DNA of 64,000 nt from NCBI GenBank assembly GCA_037501455.1, contig CM074865.1, positions 3,235,001-3,299,000 on the forward strand. The letters are read 5' to 3'. This stretch comes from Lantana camara (lineage: Eukaryota > Streptophyta > Magnoliopsida > Lamiales > Verbenaceae). This document shows positions 45,425 through 55,589 of this stretch, one piece after another (positions within the stretch are counted from its first letter, which is position 1; each line of letters opens with the position of its first letter). The notes below the pieces were generated by a model, which was not told the DNA's origin, did no database searches, and saw only the letters and a program-made list of their open reading frames with translations. Position numbers and translations under genes: made by a program.

Positions 45425-45798
45425 TCAAAATTCTCCGGATTCCCTACAGCAGCTGCAAATTGTTTTCTCCTTAGATTCTGCAAACTCCTTAATTTCCTTT
45501 CGCAACTCTTCTATAACAGCATCCTGTGACTTGTCCTTAGATTCTGCACACTCCTTAATTTCCCTTCGCAACTGTTCTATAACAGCATCCTGTTCCTGCA
45601 TCTTAGCCTTCAGCATCTGGGTCATTTTCTGGACCTCAGCATCACTTTTCCCTGCTATCAGCTCTTTAACAGTGTCACTCCAGGATTTAACTTACCCTTA
45701 CCCTTACCTTTACCCTTACCTTTAAAATCCTTGACCTGCGGTCCGGCGGGTGATTCCGGCATGTTGATTCCGGTACGGCGGCTGATGGGCGGAGTCAT
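45425..45798 (-). pseudogene. Small Gly-Lys/coiled-coil protein ORF, frameshifted
   Basis: From an ATG at 45798 the minus strand encodes MTPPISRRTGINMPESPAG and a (Gly-Lys)n tract from a GGTAAG hexanucleotide repeat. It then runs out of frame. The other frame continues WSDTVKELIAGKSDAEVQKM and a charged coiled coil with a 22-residue unit repeated twice (QDAVIEQLRREIKECAESKD and QDAVIEELRKEIKEFAESKE), stopping at 45425. About 120 residues in all if the two frames belong together. I do not recognise the family. The shift lies at TAAGTTAAATCC just after the hexanucleotide repeat, so slippage or a sequencing error are both possible. Confidence 0.5.
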
Positions 45799-45799
45799 A

Positions 45800-46876
45800 T
45801 TCCGGTGAGTGAAATTGATTTAGGGTTTCGTTTTCTGTTCAGAGTCACCTCTTCACGGTTTGATTTAGGTTTCCTGGAGTGCTCCTCTAGACTTTGATTT
45901 TTGAAAATGGTAAAATGTGGCGAAAGGTTTTGGTTTAAATTTTGAATTTTGAAATATAATTCTATTAATTAACTTGTTTTCTCTTTAGAATTACATATTA
46001 TAATGCCATATTATATCATTTAACATAATCTATAGCTATCCGGAGTATCTTTAGGATCATAACCGTATATATTATATGATTTGATATACTTATATGTATT
46101 ATTTTGTCATTGAGTAAAATATTATTAGATATTATTATACTATATGATATATGAATATATGATATCTATCATAAATAAATATTTGTATATTATATTATTT
46201 AATAGACATATATCTATCTATTATATCCTACATAAGCAAACATTTTAATGATCGATTTCTACTGTATATTATATCAATGTCAGTTATAGAAGATTTCACA
46301 TCATATATAACGTCAGTATATTACATGGTATAATACATTTATATGTATTATATTATCAATGACTACATATTAATTATAGCATATCATATATAATAAATGT
46401 GAATATTCACTGTATTACTTTGGAATCTTTAACATGTAAAAATGTTGTTATTTTGATCTTTGCCATGTATGCAAATAGTTAAGCACCATTAGGGCATCTG
46501 AAATGACATTTTTGCCCTTGCTTTGTAGCAAATTATGATCTTCTCCCACTCATTTCATTTCGATACACAAACCAACAAAACCATTTATGATTTATGCGTG
46601 GAAATTCCACTTGGAGTGTCTTCTCACAAGGTGAAGAGTGAAACACGTAACCACCATGTTTGCTCCCGGAGCGTACACGTACGCTGCTTGGTTTCTTGAA
46701 TCTTGATCCCTAAAAAACCATGGGCAAGAAGAATCAAGATGCCTAAAAAACTATGGGCAAGAAGATCATGGGCTGGCAGCAACAGAAAATGGATGCTCAT
46801 ATCATAAGTCCGAGAACTCTGAACTTCAACAAGAAAGAGCGATTAGAGAACTCGGTTCTTGAACTTCAACTCTTTC
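45800..46876. other. AT-rich intergenic region, divergent upstream regions
   Basis: Between the coiled-coil ORF (minus) and DUF674 gene (plus). 45960-46420 is very AT-rich with repeated TATATGATAT/TATATGTATTAT-like motifs. 46480-46870 is less AT-rich and probably holds the DUF674 promoter and 5' UTR. No clear TATA box was selected. Confidence 0.4.
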
Positions 46877-48299
46877 ATGTCTGCATCTAAGGAACCTCAA
46901 CTCTCGTTAAAAGTTATGATAAACAAGGAGAAAGACAAGGTTCTGTTCGCAGAAGCCGACAGTGATTTCGTCGACCTTGTGTTCAGCTTCCTCACATTGC
47001 CATTGGGAAAGATTCTGAAACTCCAGCGGAAGCACCACAGCTACCAGCGTATCGGAAGCTTAACTGATTTGTATAATGGTTTATCCAACTTGGGTAGTGT
47101 CTATTTCTTGTCCGAGGAGGCAAAACAGATGCTGCTTAACCCCGCAACGTCGTTTGAAGATGAATGTCGTAAACTGAAACTCAGTCTTGGTGATTCTGAC
47201 CCCTCTGAACATCTCCCGTTCAAGAAGAAAAGAATGAGGACTACTAATCAAGTCGACGGCGGCAGTGATGGTGATGTCGGAGTTTTTACTCAAAAGACAA
47301 TGGCTTTTATAATAAGTGAAGATCTTCGAATAGTGCCTATTGTGCAGGGATCCATCATAAAACCTCTATCTGATATTGGAATTACTGATATAGCGAAGGC
47401 CGAGCTAAAAACTGTCACCCTTGGTTTATCTCAGGTTAGTTTCTCTCTTTTTTTTTTTTTTTGAGTTTTTGTTTATAATCTCTATTGAATTGGTGTCTGA
47501 ACTCTCATCAGATCCTGGATTTGGTCGTGGAATGTTTCCGCTGTGATACTCCGCTAACAAACGTCTTCATCAGTAAAGAACACGAATATGGGAGGACATC
47601 ATTCCAAATATTCGAGTGCTTGAGAAGTGATTTAACGCGTCGTATAAAGAAAGAAGCCGTAATGAACTCCAAGAAGATAGCGGTGAAAGTCATTTTGAGA
47701 AAATCCAACCATTGGTTGTTGTTTGTGGTGGCTAAGGAAGACTTCGTGGATTTGCTATTCAGCTTTCTCACCCTTCCGTTGGCGGGCGTTGAATGCCTCC
47801 TCGACAACGATGCAGTTTTGGCAGTTGACAATCTGTATAGCAGCGCCGCCAGTCTTAAGAATAGTCCCGAGGCACGAGGAGGGACGATGGCATTGAACAA
47901 GCTTATGAATCCGGAGCATCCGCCTAAGTTCATGTCCGGGAAGTTCATGTCCGGGAAGTCGGTCCCAGACGTTTACATGAAGGGGCCGAGGATGTTTATG
48001 GTTGGAGACAATTTGACGGTGACGCCGATGTCGCTGACGTCGAGCCTTGCGGTTCTGAGCAAGTGGAAAATCCCATTGTCTGATGTTGAAGAACTCGAGG
48101 TGCAGGTTGGGATGGAGGAGGTGAGATGGAGGAGCAATGTTTAGTTATCTGTTTTTGTTGATGTTTCATTGTTTTGTGACAATTGGATTTTGTTTGTTGG
48201 TGCGTGCAGGTTTTGAGCATACTGAAGGCATCTCTTGTGTCCCCTTCTGCCTTAACCGATGGCCTCATCAATCCCATATTAAGGAAGGCCCGAAATTAA
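46877..48299 (+). CDS. DUF674 family protein
   Basis: Three exons, all phase 0 with GT-AG borders: 46877-47434, 47512-48120 and 48210-48299, giving 1257 nt and 418 residues. The start at 46877 gives the family-typical MSASKEPQLSLKVMINKEKD and VLFAEADSDFVDLVFSFLTL. A second DUF674-like block in exon 2 repeats the pattern (KVILRKSNHWLLFVVAKEDF, VDLLFSFLTLPLAGVE). The C-terminus has the usual ILKASLVSPSALTDGL. DUF674 is a plant-expanded family of unknown biochemical function. A 15-bp tandem duplication in exon 2 (about 47929-47959) doubles the peptide FMSGK and keeps the frame. No stop or frameshift was seen, so it is probably functional. Confidence 0.9.
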
Positions 48300-49170
48300 A
48301 TGGGAAGATGATGATTGATGAATTTTGTCCTTTAAAGGAGCACATAAGTCATAACTAACTAACAAGTAGAAATGGCCTTATTTTTGTTTTTTGTCACTTG
48401 AATATTGTACACATATTAACAAGTGAAGGAATGGCTTTATTTTGTAAGTTGTAAATTGGACTGTAAGTGTGCTCTCTTTTATTAATATGAATTTTGTAAA
48501 TTTACTCGTGGTAATTTAGACGAGTTAGTGCTATTATTATAAGTAAGAGATGATAACATTGTTAAGTGACAAGTTTAGTGATGAAATTCGGGCTAAACCT
48601 TGTCACAGGCCATGAAAATTCCATCAGTATGCGTAATTAAGAAACTGTTCTTGCATGGTTTACACAAACAATGACATGAGAAATAGGGGAAGTGGATGTT
48701 TGCTTTGGCTTGGGGACCCGTTGACATCAAACAAGTTTACGGAGCAGGACAAGAGATCTATATTAGAATGGCTTCATCTGAGTTAGGTAACTATTTATTT
48801 CTTAAAAAATGACCAACTCTTTCTATGTTTATTGAACTTTACTGTCAATAGATCGATTTATAACCTTCTACTATTCAATTTTCCTGAACTTTGAATTAAT
48901 TTTCAAACTGAGTATATATCTTTTAGATTCAACATATTTGTTTTAATTTATTTCTAATATCATTTGACTAATCAAAAATAGCAAAGACTACTTATAACTT
49001 CTCACGCAGTAGTAAGATATGGACCTGTCTACAACGTAAAGTGTGATATCTGGCACTCCTAAAACCTATTCCAACTAATGCTTATGAATGCAGATCAGTG
49101 AAAATGTGAGATGAGGCAACTTGTGTCGAACTAATCCACTTTTCTTAGATTTTTTTGTTAATTCTTACAT
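48300..49170. other. 3' flank of DUF674 and spacer
   Basis: Probable DUF674 3' UTR to about 48510, then AT-rich DNA without recognised features up to the SRK-like fragment. Confidence 0.45.
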
Positions 49171-49890
49171 TAGTGCGCAACAAACAACTCAAAGGATGAC
49201 ATGCTAACCAAACAGAAATTTCTGACAGATGAAACAAAGAGCAAGCTACTTCATTGGCCCAAGCACTTTCAGATAATCACTGGTATTGCCAGGGGAATCT
49301 TGTATCTACATCAAGATTCTCGGCTGAGAATTATTCATCGAGACCTTAAAGTTAGCAACATATTGCTCAATGTAGATTGTAGACATGCATCCAAATATAT
49401 CAGACTTGGCCTGGCTATAACTTTTGCAGGGAATGAGACTGAAGCTAACACAAGCAGAGTCGTTGGGACATAGTAAGAATCTCAATTCATAAATAGCTTC
49501 TGAAGCATTTCCCCATTTATCACCCTGTATCATTTTTTCAGTTGAACCAAAACTTTGAATTAGTGGCTATGTGCATGTCACCAGAATATGCCATAGATGG
49601 TTTGTTGTCAGCAAAATCCGACGAGTTCAGCTTTAGTGTTATGGTCCTACAAATTGTGTGGGGTAAAAAGAAGAGAGGATTTTCCCACAGGGATCACTAC
49701 CACAAGTGTCCACAACCTTCTTGGACATGTAAGTAACGACTCAAGATTTTGCATACTGGGATTAATAACCAAAACTATACCAATACACTACTAATTGCCC
49801 CATTACTAATTATATCATTTCGGCAGGCATGGATGCTTTACAAGGAAGAAAGATCCTCTGAACTAGTAGACGAGACTCTTGTTCTAGGTG
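49171..49890 (+). pseudogene. S-locus-type receptor kinase C-terminal fragment, copy 2 (inverted relative to copy 1)
   Basis: Similarity to 44960-44282 begins in the intron (CAACAAACAACTCAAAGGAT at about 49180) and continues through [20 protein letters not shown], the activation segment, [20 protein letters not shown] and, after an intron, WMLYKEERSSELVDETLVLG (49827-49888). The DFG region is scrambled ([15 protein letters not shown] where KISDFG is expected) and an extra four bases sit before MSPEY, so it is dead. The final exon is missing. Both copies share the same 5' truncation point, so they are duplicates rather than two independent fragments. Confidence 0.87.
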
Positions 49891-50480
49891 AGTCTTGAAA
49901 CTTGTCTGAATTATTACTAAGAATTACCGATTATATACATTACTGAACAATATAGATAATGTTTTCTCTATGATATGGTATCAGAGGGGGCTCGGTTTAT
50001 GCTTCCAATCAAATGTCTCCACCTTGAAATATGCATTCTTGCAAACTTTAGCTTGCGACCTTCTAGCTCATTTCCTTTTTAATCTTACTCGATGAACACT
50101 GCTGTTGCGATTACCCTCTGAGATTTTACTTCAGATCCAACTAATCTAAACCAATATATCTATGAAACAACTTATTTAGAACAAGCCATATGATTTGTAC
50201 CCAAATAGTTTCTGGTTCATTAACTAATGTCACAACTCACAAGTGAGTGAGATACAAAAGCCATTCACAAGTCAAGTTGTATTAGCGAATTATAACAAAA
50301 TTATTGCTCAGGTTAACACTGAAATACTATTCCAAAAATCATCATTCCAGTTTCCAAGTCAAAACAAAAATACTAGTGATTTATTTATATCTGTTGAGTA
50401 TACCAATACACCCTAAATTTGAAACCTTAAATTTCAGAATGGATCAACAACAACAACAATTGCTATCAGCAAGTAGGAAA
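49891..50480. other. Spacer between SRK-like fragment and copia element
   Basis: Non-coding AT-rich DNA. A short CAACAACAACAACAA run at about 50445 lies near the copia target site. Confidence 0.4.
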
Positions 50481-50909
50481 TGTTGAAAGTGATAATTAAT
50501 CTTGACATCATGAATCAATTGGAAGGTTACAAGTGAATAAAATAAATAAGGAAGTGAAAAGTTACAAGTAATGGAATTAAGAAGATTAATGTAAGATGTT
50601 ACATGCATTTGAGATCCTAGCTATAACGTCATAGCATTTAGGATTAAAGTGTTACTATTGTATTAATTGGAGTCTTGTTATATTGTTCTTAGACTAGTAT
50701 AAATAGGTACTTTGTTATGCAAGACAAGACAAGACAAGAGATAAGAAAATAAGAAAGAAAGAGAGTTTGTAAAAAGAGTTGAGTTTGTAAGAGTTTAAAG
50801 TGTTGATTTGAGTAGAGAAAAAATATTGTGTGTTCTCCTCTCCACTTCCTCCTCTTCTATAGTCTTTGTCTTCAAAATATTATTTTTTTTTCATCACGCT
50901 TTCGCAACA
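50481..50909 (+). repeat. 5' LTR of the young copia
   Basis: 429 bp with a TATAAATAGG box at about 50698, followed by an ACAAG repeat ((ACAAG)n near 50725). Confidence 0.95.
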
Positions 50910-50933
50910 AAGTGGTATCAGAGCCACGTTGAA

Positions 50934-52097
50934 ATGGCTTCGATGAGTGCTATCCCATTTCCCAAACTTACAAAAGAAAATTATGAAAGGTGGAGCATCC
51001 AAATGAAGGCATTCCTTGGTGGACAAGGAGTTTGGGAAAATGTCGAAGAAGAGTATGTGGAACCAGAAAATCTAGCCGGTGCTAGTAATGCAGTCAAACA
51101 AAATGCACGAGAAACAAAAATGAGAGAACAAAAGGCTCTCTCATTCATACAACTCGCCGTGGATGATAACATCTTCGAGAAGATTGCACAAGCCGACACC
51201 GCAAAGAAGGCTTGGGATATTCTTGCCAATACTTTTAAAGGTATTGACAAAGTAAAGAAAGTAAGGTTGCAGGCACTTCGAGGTGAATTCGAATCACTAC
51301 AAATGAAGGACTCTGAGGCGGTATTTGACTTTATTTCAAGATTACTTTCTGTTACAAATCAACTTGAAAGTAATGGAGAAAAAATGGAGGACAAACGAGT
51401 CGTGAAAAAGATCCTTCGATCCCTTGATTCGAAATTTGATCACATCGTGGTGGCCATTGAAGAGTCCAATGATGTGGAAAATATGAAGGTTGATGAGCTC
51501 GTAGGTAAACTACAAATCCACGAAGAGAAGTTAAAAAGGCGAGCCAAAGAACCAATTGAGCAAGCGCTCCAAGCAAAGTTGCACATCGGAGAAAAGCGAG
51601 ATGATGCCGAGAGTAGCAATCGTCGAGGTGGCTTTATATCTCGACGCGGTCGTAATCGCGGTCGAGGCCGTGGTAGAGGACGGGGACGAGGTGCCCCAAC
51701 TATAAATCGAAGTGAAGAAACTCACTTCGAAGCCAGACCCGTAAGAGGACGATTCCGAGGTCGTGGAGGCCAATCAAGGTGGCAAAGAAAAAATGATGTG
51801 GAGTGCTTCAATTGCCATCAAAATGGACACTATGCTTATGATTGTCGAAATGAACCAAATAATGAAAGAGAGAGAAACCACCTCGCTGAAGAACAAAAGC
51901 TCGAAGGTGAAGCCCTCTTGTTAGCCCATAAACAACAAGATGGGGAAAAAAAAGCATTTGGTACCTTGACACCGGTGCTAGCAATCACATGTGTGGACAC
52001 AAACACATGTTCGTCGAGATGGATAAATCAGTTAGTGGTGATATCTCTTTTGGAGACTCGTCAAAAATACAAATCGAAGGACGAGGTAATATTTTGA
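50934..52097 (+). CDS. Copia GAG of the young element
   Basis: The ATG at 50934, about 10 bases after the primer-binding site, opens a GAG with IPFPKLTKENYERWSIQMKA, the UBN2-type region (TAKKAWDILANTFKGIDKVK), an RG-rich RNA-binding stretch (RRGRNRGRGRGRGRGRG) and the zinc knuckle CFNCHQNGHYAYDC. After about residue 340 (near 51953) the frame leaves the polyprotein: the protease motif DTGAS is read in the -1 frame, while this frame continues to a stop at 52095-52097. GAG forms the cytoplasmic virus-like particle. The upstream in-frame codons back to 50808 lie in the LTR and leader and are not expected to be used. Confidence 0.9.
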   Translation: MASMSAIPFPKLTKENYERWSIQMKAFLGGQGVWENVEEEYVEPENLAGASNAVKQNARETKMREQKALSFIQLAVDDNIFEKIAQADTAKKAWDILANTFKGIDKVKKVRLQALRGEFESLQMKDSEAVFDFISRLLSVTNQLESNGEKMEDKRVVKKILRSLDSKFDHIVVAIEESNDVENMKVDELVGKLQIHEEKLKRRAKEPIEQALQAKLHIGEKRDDAESSNRRGGFISRRGRNRGRGRGRGRGRGAPTINRSEETHFEARPVRGRFRGRGGQSRWQRKNDVECFNCHQNGHYAYDCRNEPNNERERNHLAEEQKLEGEALLLAHKQQDGEKKAFGTLTPVLAITCVDTNTCSSRWINQLVVISLLETRQKYKSKDEVIF

Positions 52098-55018
52098 TTC
52101 GTTTGAAGAATGGAGATCACCAATTTATTTCAAACGTGTACTATGTTCCTGGGATGAAGGCGAATATTTTGAGTTTAGGCCAACTTTTGGAGAAAGGATA
52201 TGATATCCACATGAAGAACAAAAATCTCTACCTTAGAGATGGCAAAGGAAGGTTGTTAGCTCGCGTACCAATGACGAGCAACAGGATGTTTTTGATGAAT
52301 ATCAAGAATGATGTGGCAAGATGCTTTAAAGCATGTGTCGAAGATCAGTCATGGTTATGGCACTTGAGGCTCGGACATCTTAACTTTGGAGGCCTTAAGT
52401 TGATGTCAACAAAGAGAATGGTGAATGGACTTCCTTCCATAAACCACCCCGATCAATTGTGTGAGGGTTGTCTCATAGGAAAACAACATCGTCAAAGTTT
52501 TCCAAAGGAATCAGAGACGAGAGAAAATGAACCGTTGGAGTTGGTTCATACGGATGTATGTGGTCCGATAACACCGAACTCGCTGGGAAAAAACAGGTAT
52601 TTCATATTGTTCATTGATGACTATAGCAGGAAGACGTGGGTGTACTTCCTCAAGGAGAAATCAGAAGCATTCTCAGCCTTTAAAAAATTCAAGGCAACGG
52701 TGGAGAAGCAAAGTGGCTACCAAGTTAAGTCACTTCGATCAGATCGAGGAGGAGAGTTTACTTCGAAGGAGTTTAAGAACTTTTGTGATGAGAATGGGAT
52801 TCGGCGTCCTATGACCAATCCATACTCACCCCAACAAAATGGAGTAGCAGAGAGAAAGAACCGATCCATTTTGAACATGGCTCGAAGCATGTTAAAAAGC
52901 AAAGATTTGCCTAAGGAGTTGTGGGCCGAAGCTGTAGAGTGTGTTGTGTACTTGTCAAATCGAAGTCCGACAAGTAGTTTGTGGAATCAAACTCCACAAG
53001 AAGCATGGAGTGGATACAAACCGAGTGTATCACATCTGAAAGTATTTGGAAGCATAGCCCACATGCACATTCCAGATCAGCATCGAAGCAAGTTAGACGA
53101 CAAAAGTGAGAGGTACATTTTTGTTGGATATGATCAACATTCAAAGGGTTACAGGTTGTATGATCCTGTCAACAACAAGATTAAAGTAAGTCGGGATGTT
53201 TACTTTGATGAGAAAAGTTCATGGAATTGGAGTTCCGAAGAAAAGGAGCAATATAATTTCTATCCTATCGAGACGAAGCCTAGTCGAGGTGAAAATGAAG
53301 AACAATCGGAGGAGCCGATCACTCCAACACCTCAATCACCATCTAGTTCCACCTCGACAGAACCTGATTCAAGCACAGGGCCTCGAGGGAAGAGATCATT
53401 GAATGATATATATGATGAGTTGAATCAAAACAATACATTATTTTGTCTATTTGCAGATACGGAGCCAATTGATTTCGAAGTGGCTTCGAGGAGTCAAAAA
53501 TGGAGAAAAGCCATGGATGAGGAGATTGATGCAATCAAAAGAAATGATATGTGGGAGTTAACCACGTTACCAGCCGGACACAAACCCATCGGAGTAAAGT
53601 GGGTTTATAAGATCAAAAGAAACTCACAAGGTAAAGTCGAGCACTACAAGGTGAGACTTGTAGTGAAAGGTTACAAGCAAAGGGCTGGAATTGACTATGA
53701 TGAAGTGTATGCCCCTGTTGCAAGATTGGAGACGATCAGACTTTTGATCTCAATAGCCGCACAAAACAAGTGGAGAATTCATCAAATGGATGTAAAATCC
53801 GCTTTTTTAAATGGTTATCTCGAAGAAGAGGTGTACATCGAACAACCAGAGGGTTATTCTGTTCGAGGTCAAAGAGATAAGGTGTTGAAATTAAAGAAAG
53901 CTTTGTATGGCTTGAAGCAAGCCCCAAGAGCATGGAATAGTCGGATCGACAAATATTTTCAAGAGAAGGGATTTGAAAAATGCCCTCATGAGCATGCTCT
54001 CTATGTAAAGAAAGAAAAAGAGAACATATTGTTAATATGTTTATACGTTGATGATTTAATTTTTACAGGGAACGATGAGAAAATGATGGAGAATTTCAAG
54101 AAGGAAATGTCCAAGGAGTTCGAGATGACTGACATTGGCTTAATGTCATACTACCTTGGAATCGAAGTGAAACAAAGAGATGATGGGATTTTCATCTCTC
54201 AAGAAGGTTATGCTAAGGAGGTGTTGAAGAAATTTCAAATGGAGGATTGCAAAGCAATAAGCACGCCATTCGAAGTTGGAGAGAAGCTGTCAAGTTTTAT
54301 TGAAGGAAATCGAGTAGACCCCACATTGTTCAAAAGTTTGGTTGGGAATCTAAGATACTTGACATGCACAAGGCCAGATATCCTTTACGCTGTCGGGATA
54401 GTTAGTCGATATATGGAGAAGCCAACAACTTATCATTTTAATGTGGCGAAGAGGATCATTCGATACCTCAAAGGTACAATCAGTTTTGGCTTATTCTATC
54501 CTACTACTAATGACATGAAACTAGTAGGATGCAGCGACAGTGACTGGGCAGGAGATATTGATGATCGTAAAAGCACTACCGGATTGGTGTTTTTCTTTGG
54601 AAAAACAACTTTTACTTGGACTTCAAAGAAGCAGCCATTGGTGACATTGTCAACCTGTGAAGCGGAGTACGTAGCTGCAACATCAAGTGTTTGTCATGCA
54701 TTATGGCTAAGGAATTTGCTTAAAGAGATGGGCTTTAAGCAAAGTGATGTGACCGAAATTTATGTCGATAACAAATCAGCGATTGCATTGGCAAAGAACC
54801 CAGTTTTTCATGATCGAAGCAAGCACATAGATACTCGTTTCCATTTTATTCGCGAGAGTATTGCGAGAAAGGAAGTGTTGGTGAAGTATGTGAAAACTGA
54901 AGACCGAGTTGCGGATATTTTCACGAAGCCCCTCAAACGTCAAGTTTTCGAGAAGTTGAGGAGTCTACTTGGCATGATGGAGTCAAGCTCAGGGGGGCAT
55001 GTTGAAAGTGATAATTAA
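51953..55018 (+). CDS. Copia POL of the young element (protease, integrase, RT, RNase H)
   Basis: An uninterrupted frame of more than 1000 codons, -1 relative to gag. Order: protease WYLDTGASNHMCG (about 51959), GAG-pre-integrase zinc region (HLRLGHLNFGG and CEGCLIGKQH), integrase core (LVHTDVCGPITPNS, FIDDYSRKTWVYFL, NGVAERKNRSILNMAR), RT (GVKWVYKIKRNSQGKVEHYK, YVDDLIFTGND), RNase H (GCSDSDWAGD, DNKSAIALAKNPVFHDRSKH) and the DIFTKPL C-terminus. It stops at 55016-55018 just inside the 3' LTR. No internal stop is present. It has no ATG of its own near the start of similarity; the first in-frame ATG at 51989 would omit the protease aspartate, so translation by frameshifting from gag or loss of function are the alternatives. 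Confidence 0.92.
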   Translation, partial: SIWYLDTGASNHMCGHKHMFVEMDKSVSGDISFGDSSKIQIEGRGNILIRLKNGDHQFISNVYYVPGMKANILSLGQLLEKGYDIHMKNKNLYLRDGKGRLLARVPMTSNRMFLMNIKNDVARCFKACVEDQSWLWHLRLGHLNFGGLKLMSTKRMVNGLPSINHPDQLCEGCLIGKQHRQSFPKESETRENEPLELVHTDVCGPITPNSLGKNRYFILFIDDYSRKTWVYFLKEKSEAFSAFKKFKATVEKQSGYQVKSLRSDRGGEFTSKEFKNFCDENGIRRPMTNPYSPQQNGVAERKNRSILNMARSMLKSKDLPKELWAEAVECVVYLSNRSPTSSLWNQTPQEAWSGYKPSVSHLKVFGSIAHMHIPDQHRSKLDDKSERYIFVGYDQHSKGYRLYDPVNNKIKVSRDVYFDEKSSWNWSSEEKEQYNFYPIETKPSRGENEEQSEEPITPTPQSPSSSTSTEPDSSTGPRGKRSLNDIYDELNQNNTLFCLFADTEPIDFEVASRSQKWRKAMDEEIDAIKRNDMWELTTLPAGHKPIGVKWVYKIKRNSQGKVEHYKVRLVVKGYKQRAGIDYDEVYAPVARLETIRLLISIAAQNKWRIHQMDVKSAFLNGYLEEEVYIEQPEGYSVRGQRDKVLKLKKALYGLKQAPRAWNSRIDKYFQEKGFEKCPHEHALYVKKEKENILLICLYVDDLIFTGNDEKMMENFKKEMSKEFEMTDIGLMSYYLGIEVKQRDDGIFISQEGYAKEVLKKFQMEDCKAISTPFEVGEKLSSFIEGNRVDPTLFKSLVGNLRYLTCTRPDILYAVGIVSRYMEKPTTYHFNVAKRIIRYLKGTISFGLFYPTTNDMKLVGCSDSDWAGDIDDRKSTTGLVFFFGKTTFTWTSKKQPLVTLSTCEAEYVAATSSVCHALWLRNLLKEMGFKQSDVTEIYVDNKSAIALAKNPVFHDRSKHIDTRFHFIRESIARKEVLVKYVKTEDRVADIFTKPLKRQVFEKLRSLLGMMESSSGGHVESDN

Positions 55019-55428
55019 TCTTGACATCATGAATCAATTGGAAGGTTACAAGTGAATAAAATAAATAAGGAAGTGAAAAGTTACAAGTAATGGAATTAAG
55101 AAGATTAATGTAAGATGTTACATGCATTTGAGATCCTAGCTATAACGTCATAGCATTTAGGATTAAAGTGTTACTATTGTATTAATTGGAGTCTTGTTAT
55201 ATTGTTCTTAGACTAGTATAAATAGGTACTTTGTTATGCAAGACAAGACAAGACAAGAGATAAGAAAATAAGAAAGAAAGAGAGTTTGTAAAAAGAGTTG
55301 AGTTTGTAAGAGTTTAAAGTGTTGATTTGAGTAGAGAAAAAATATTGTGTGTTCTCCTCTCCACTTCCTCCTCTTCTATAGTCTTTGTCTTCAAAATATT
55401 ATTTTTTTTTCATCACGCTTTCGCAACA
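55000..55428 (+). repeat. 3' LTR of the young copia
   Basis: 429 bp, no difference from the 5' LTR seen by eye. The pol stop codon lies within its first bases. Confidence 0.95.
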
Positions 55429-55589
55429 GGAAAGACGAGCTGTGAAAATTAATTCAAAGTTTGCTAATAACGGCCATCCATGATCCAACGCTATTCTTTC
55501 GCACAGGTTTTGAAAATGTTTTTTCTTTGATTTCAAAGTCAAATATCACTCCAGCCCAATTAATTAACACAACCCACTGAAGTTAAGTA

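Larger units (their letters stand above)
50481..55428 (+). mobile_element. Young Ty1/copia LTR retrotransposon (4.95 kb)
   Basis: Direct LTRs 50481-50909 and 55000-55428, both 429 bp, are identical as far as I can compare by eye. They are bounded TG...CA and flanked by a perfect GGAAA duplication (50476-50480 and 55429-55433). The primer-binding site TGGTATCAGAGCC follows at about 50913 and a purine tract CAGGGGGGCA precedes the 3' LTR. All copia domains are present. Gag and pol are in different frames (see their entries). It is the most recent large insertion in the window. Confidence 0.96.

Noticed and set aside
45691..45725. CCCTTA/ACCTTT hexanucleotide repeat resembling telomeric DNA
   Set aside because: The unit is TTACCC/TTACCT, not the plant telomere repeat TTTAGGG, and it lies within a Gly-Lys coding stretch.
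47508..47948. Minus-strand 146-residue ORF
   Set aside because: Lies antisense within exon 2 of the DUF674 gene and resembles nothing.
30485..48300. Idea that DUF247 plus S-receptor-kinase sequences mark a self-incompatibility locus
   Set aside because: The kinase sequences are truncated pseudogenes, the DUF247 gene is single here, and neither family alone indicates such a locus in eudicots.
50420..50486. Possible short peptide starting MDQQQQQLLSASRK at the copia target site
   Set aside because: Across the empty site it would end within a few codons (RKDEL then stop); most likely a chance frame through a CAA repeat.
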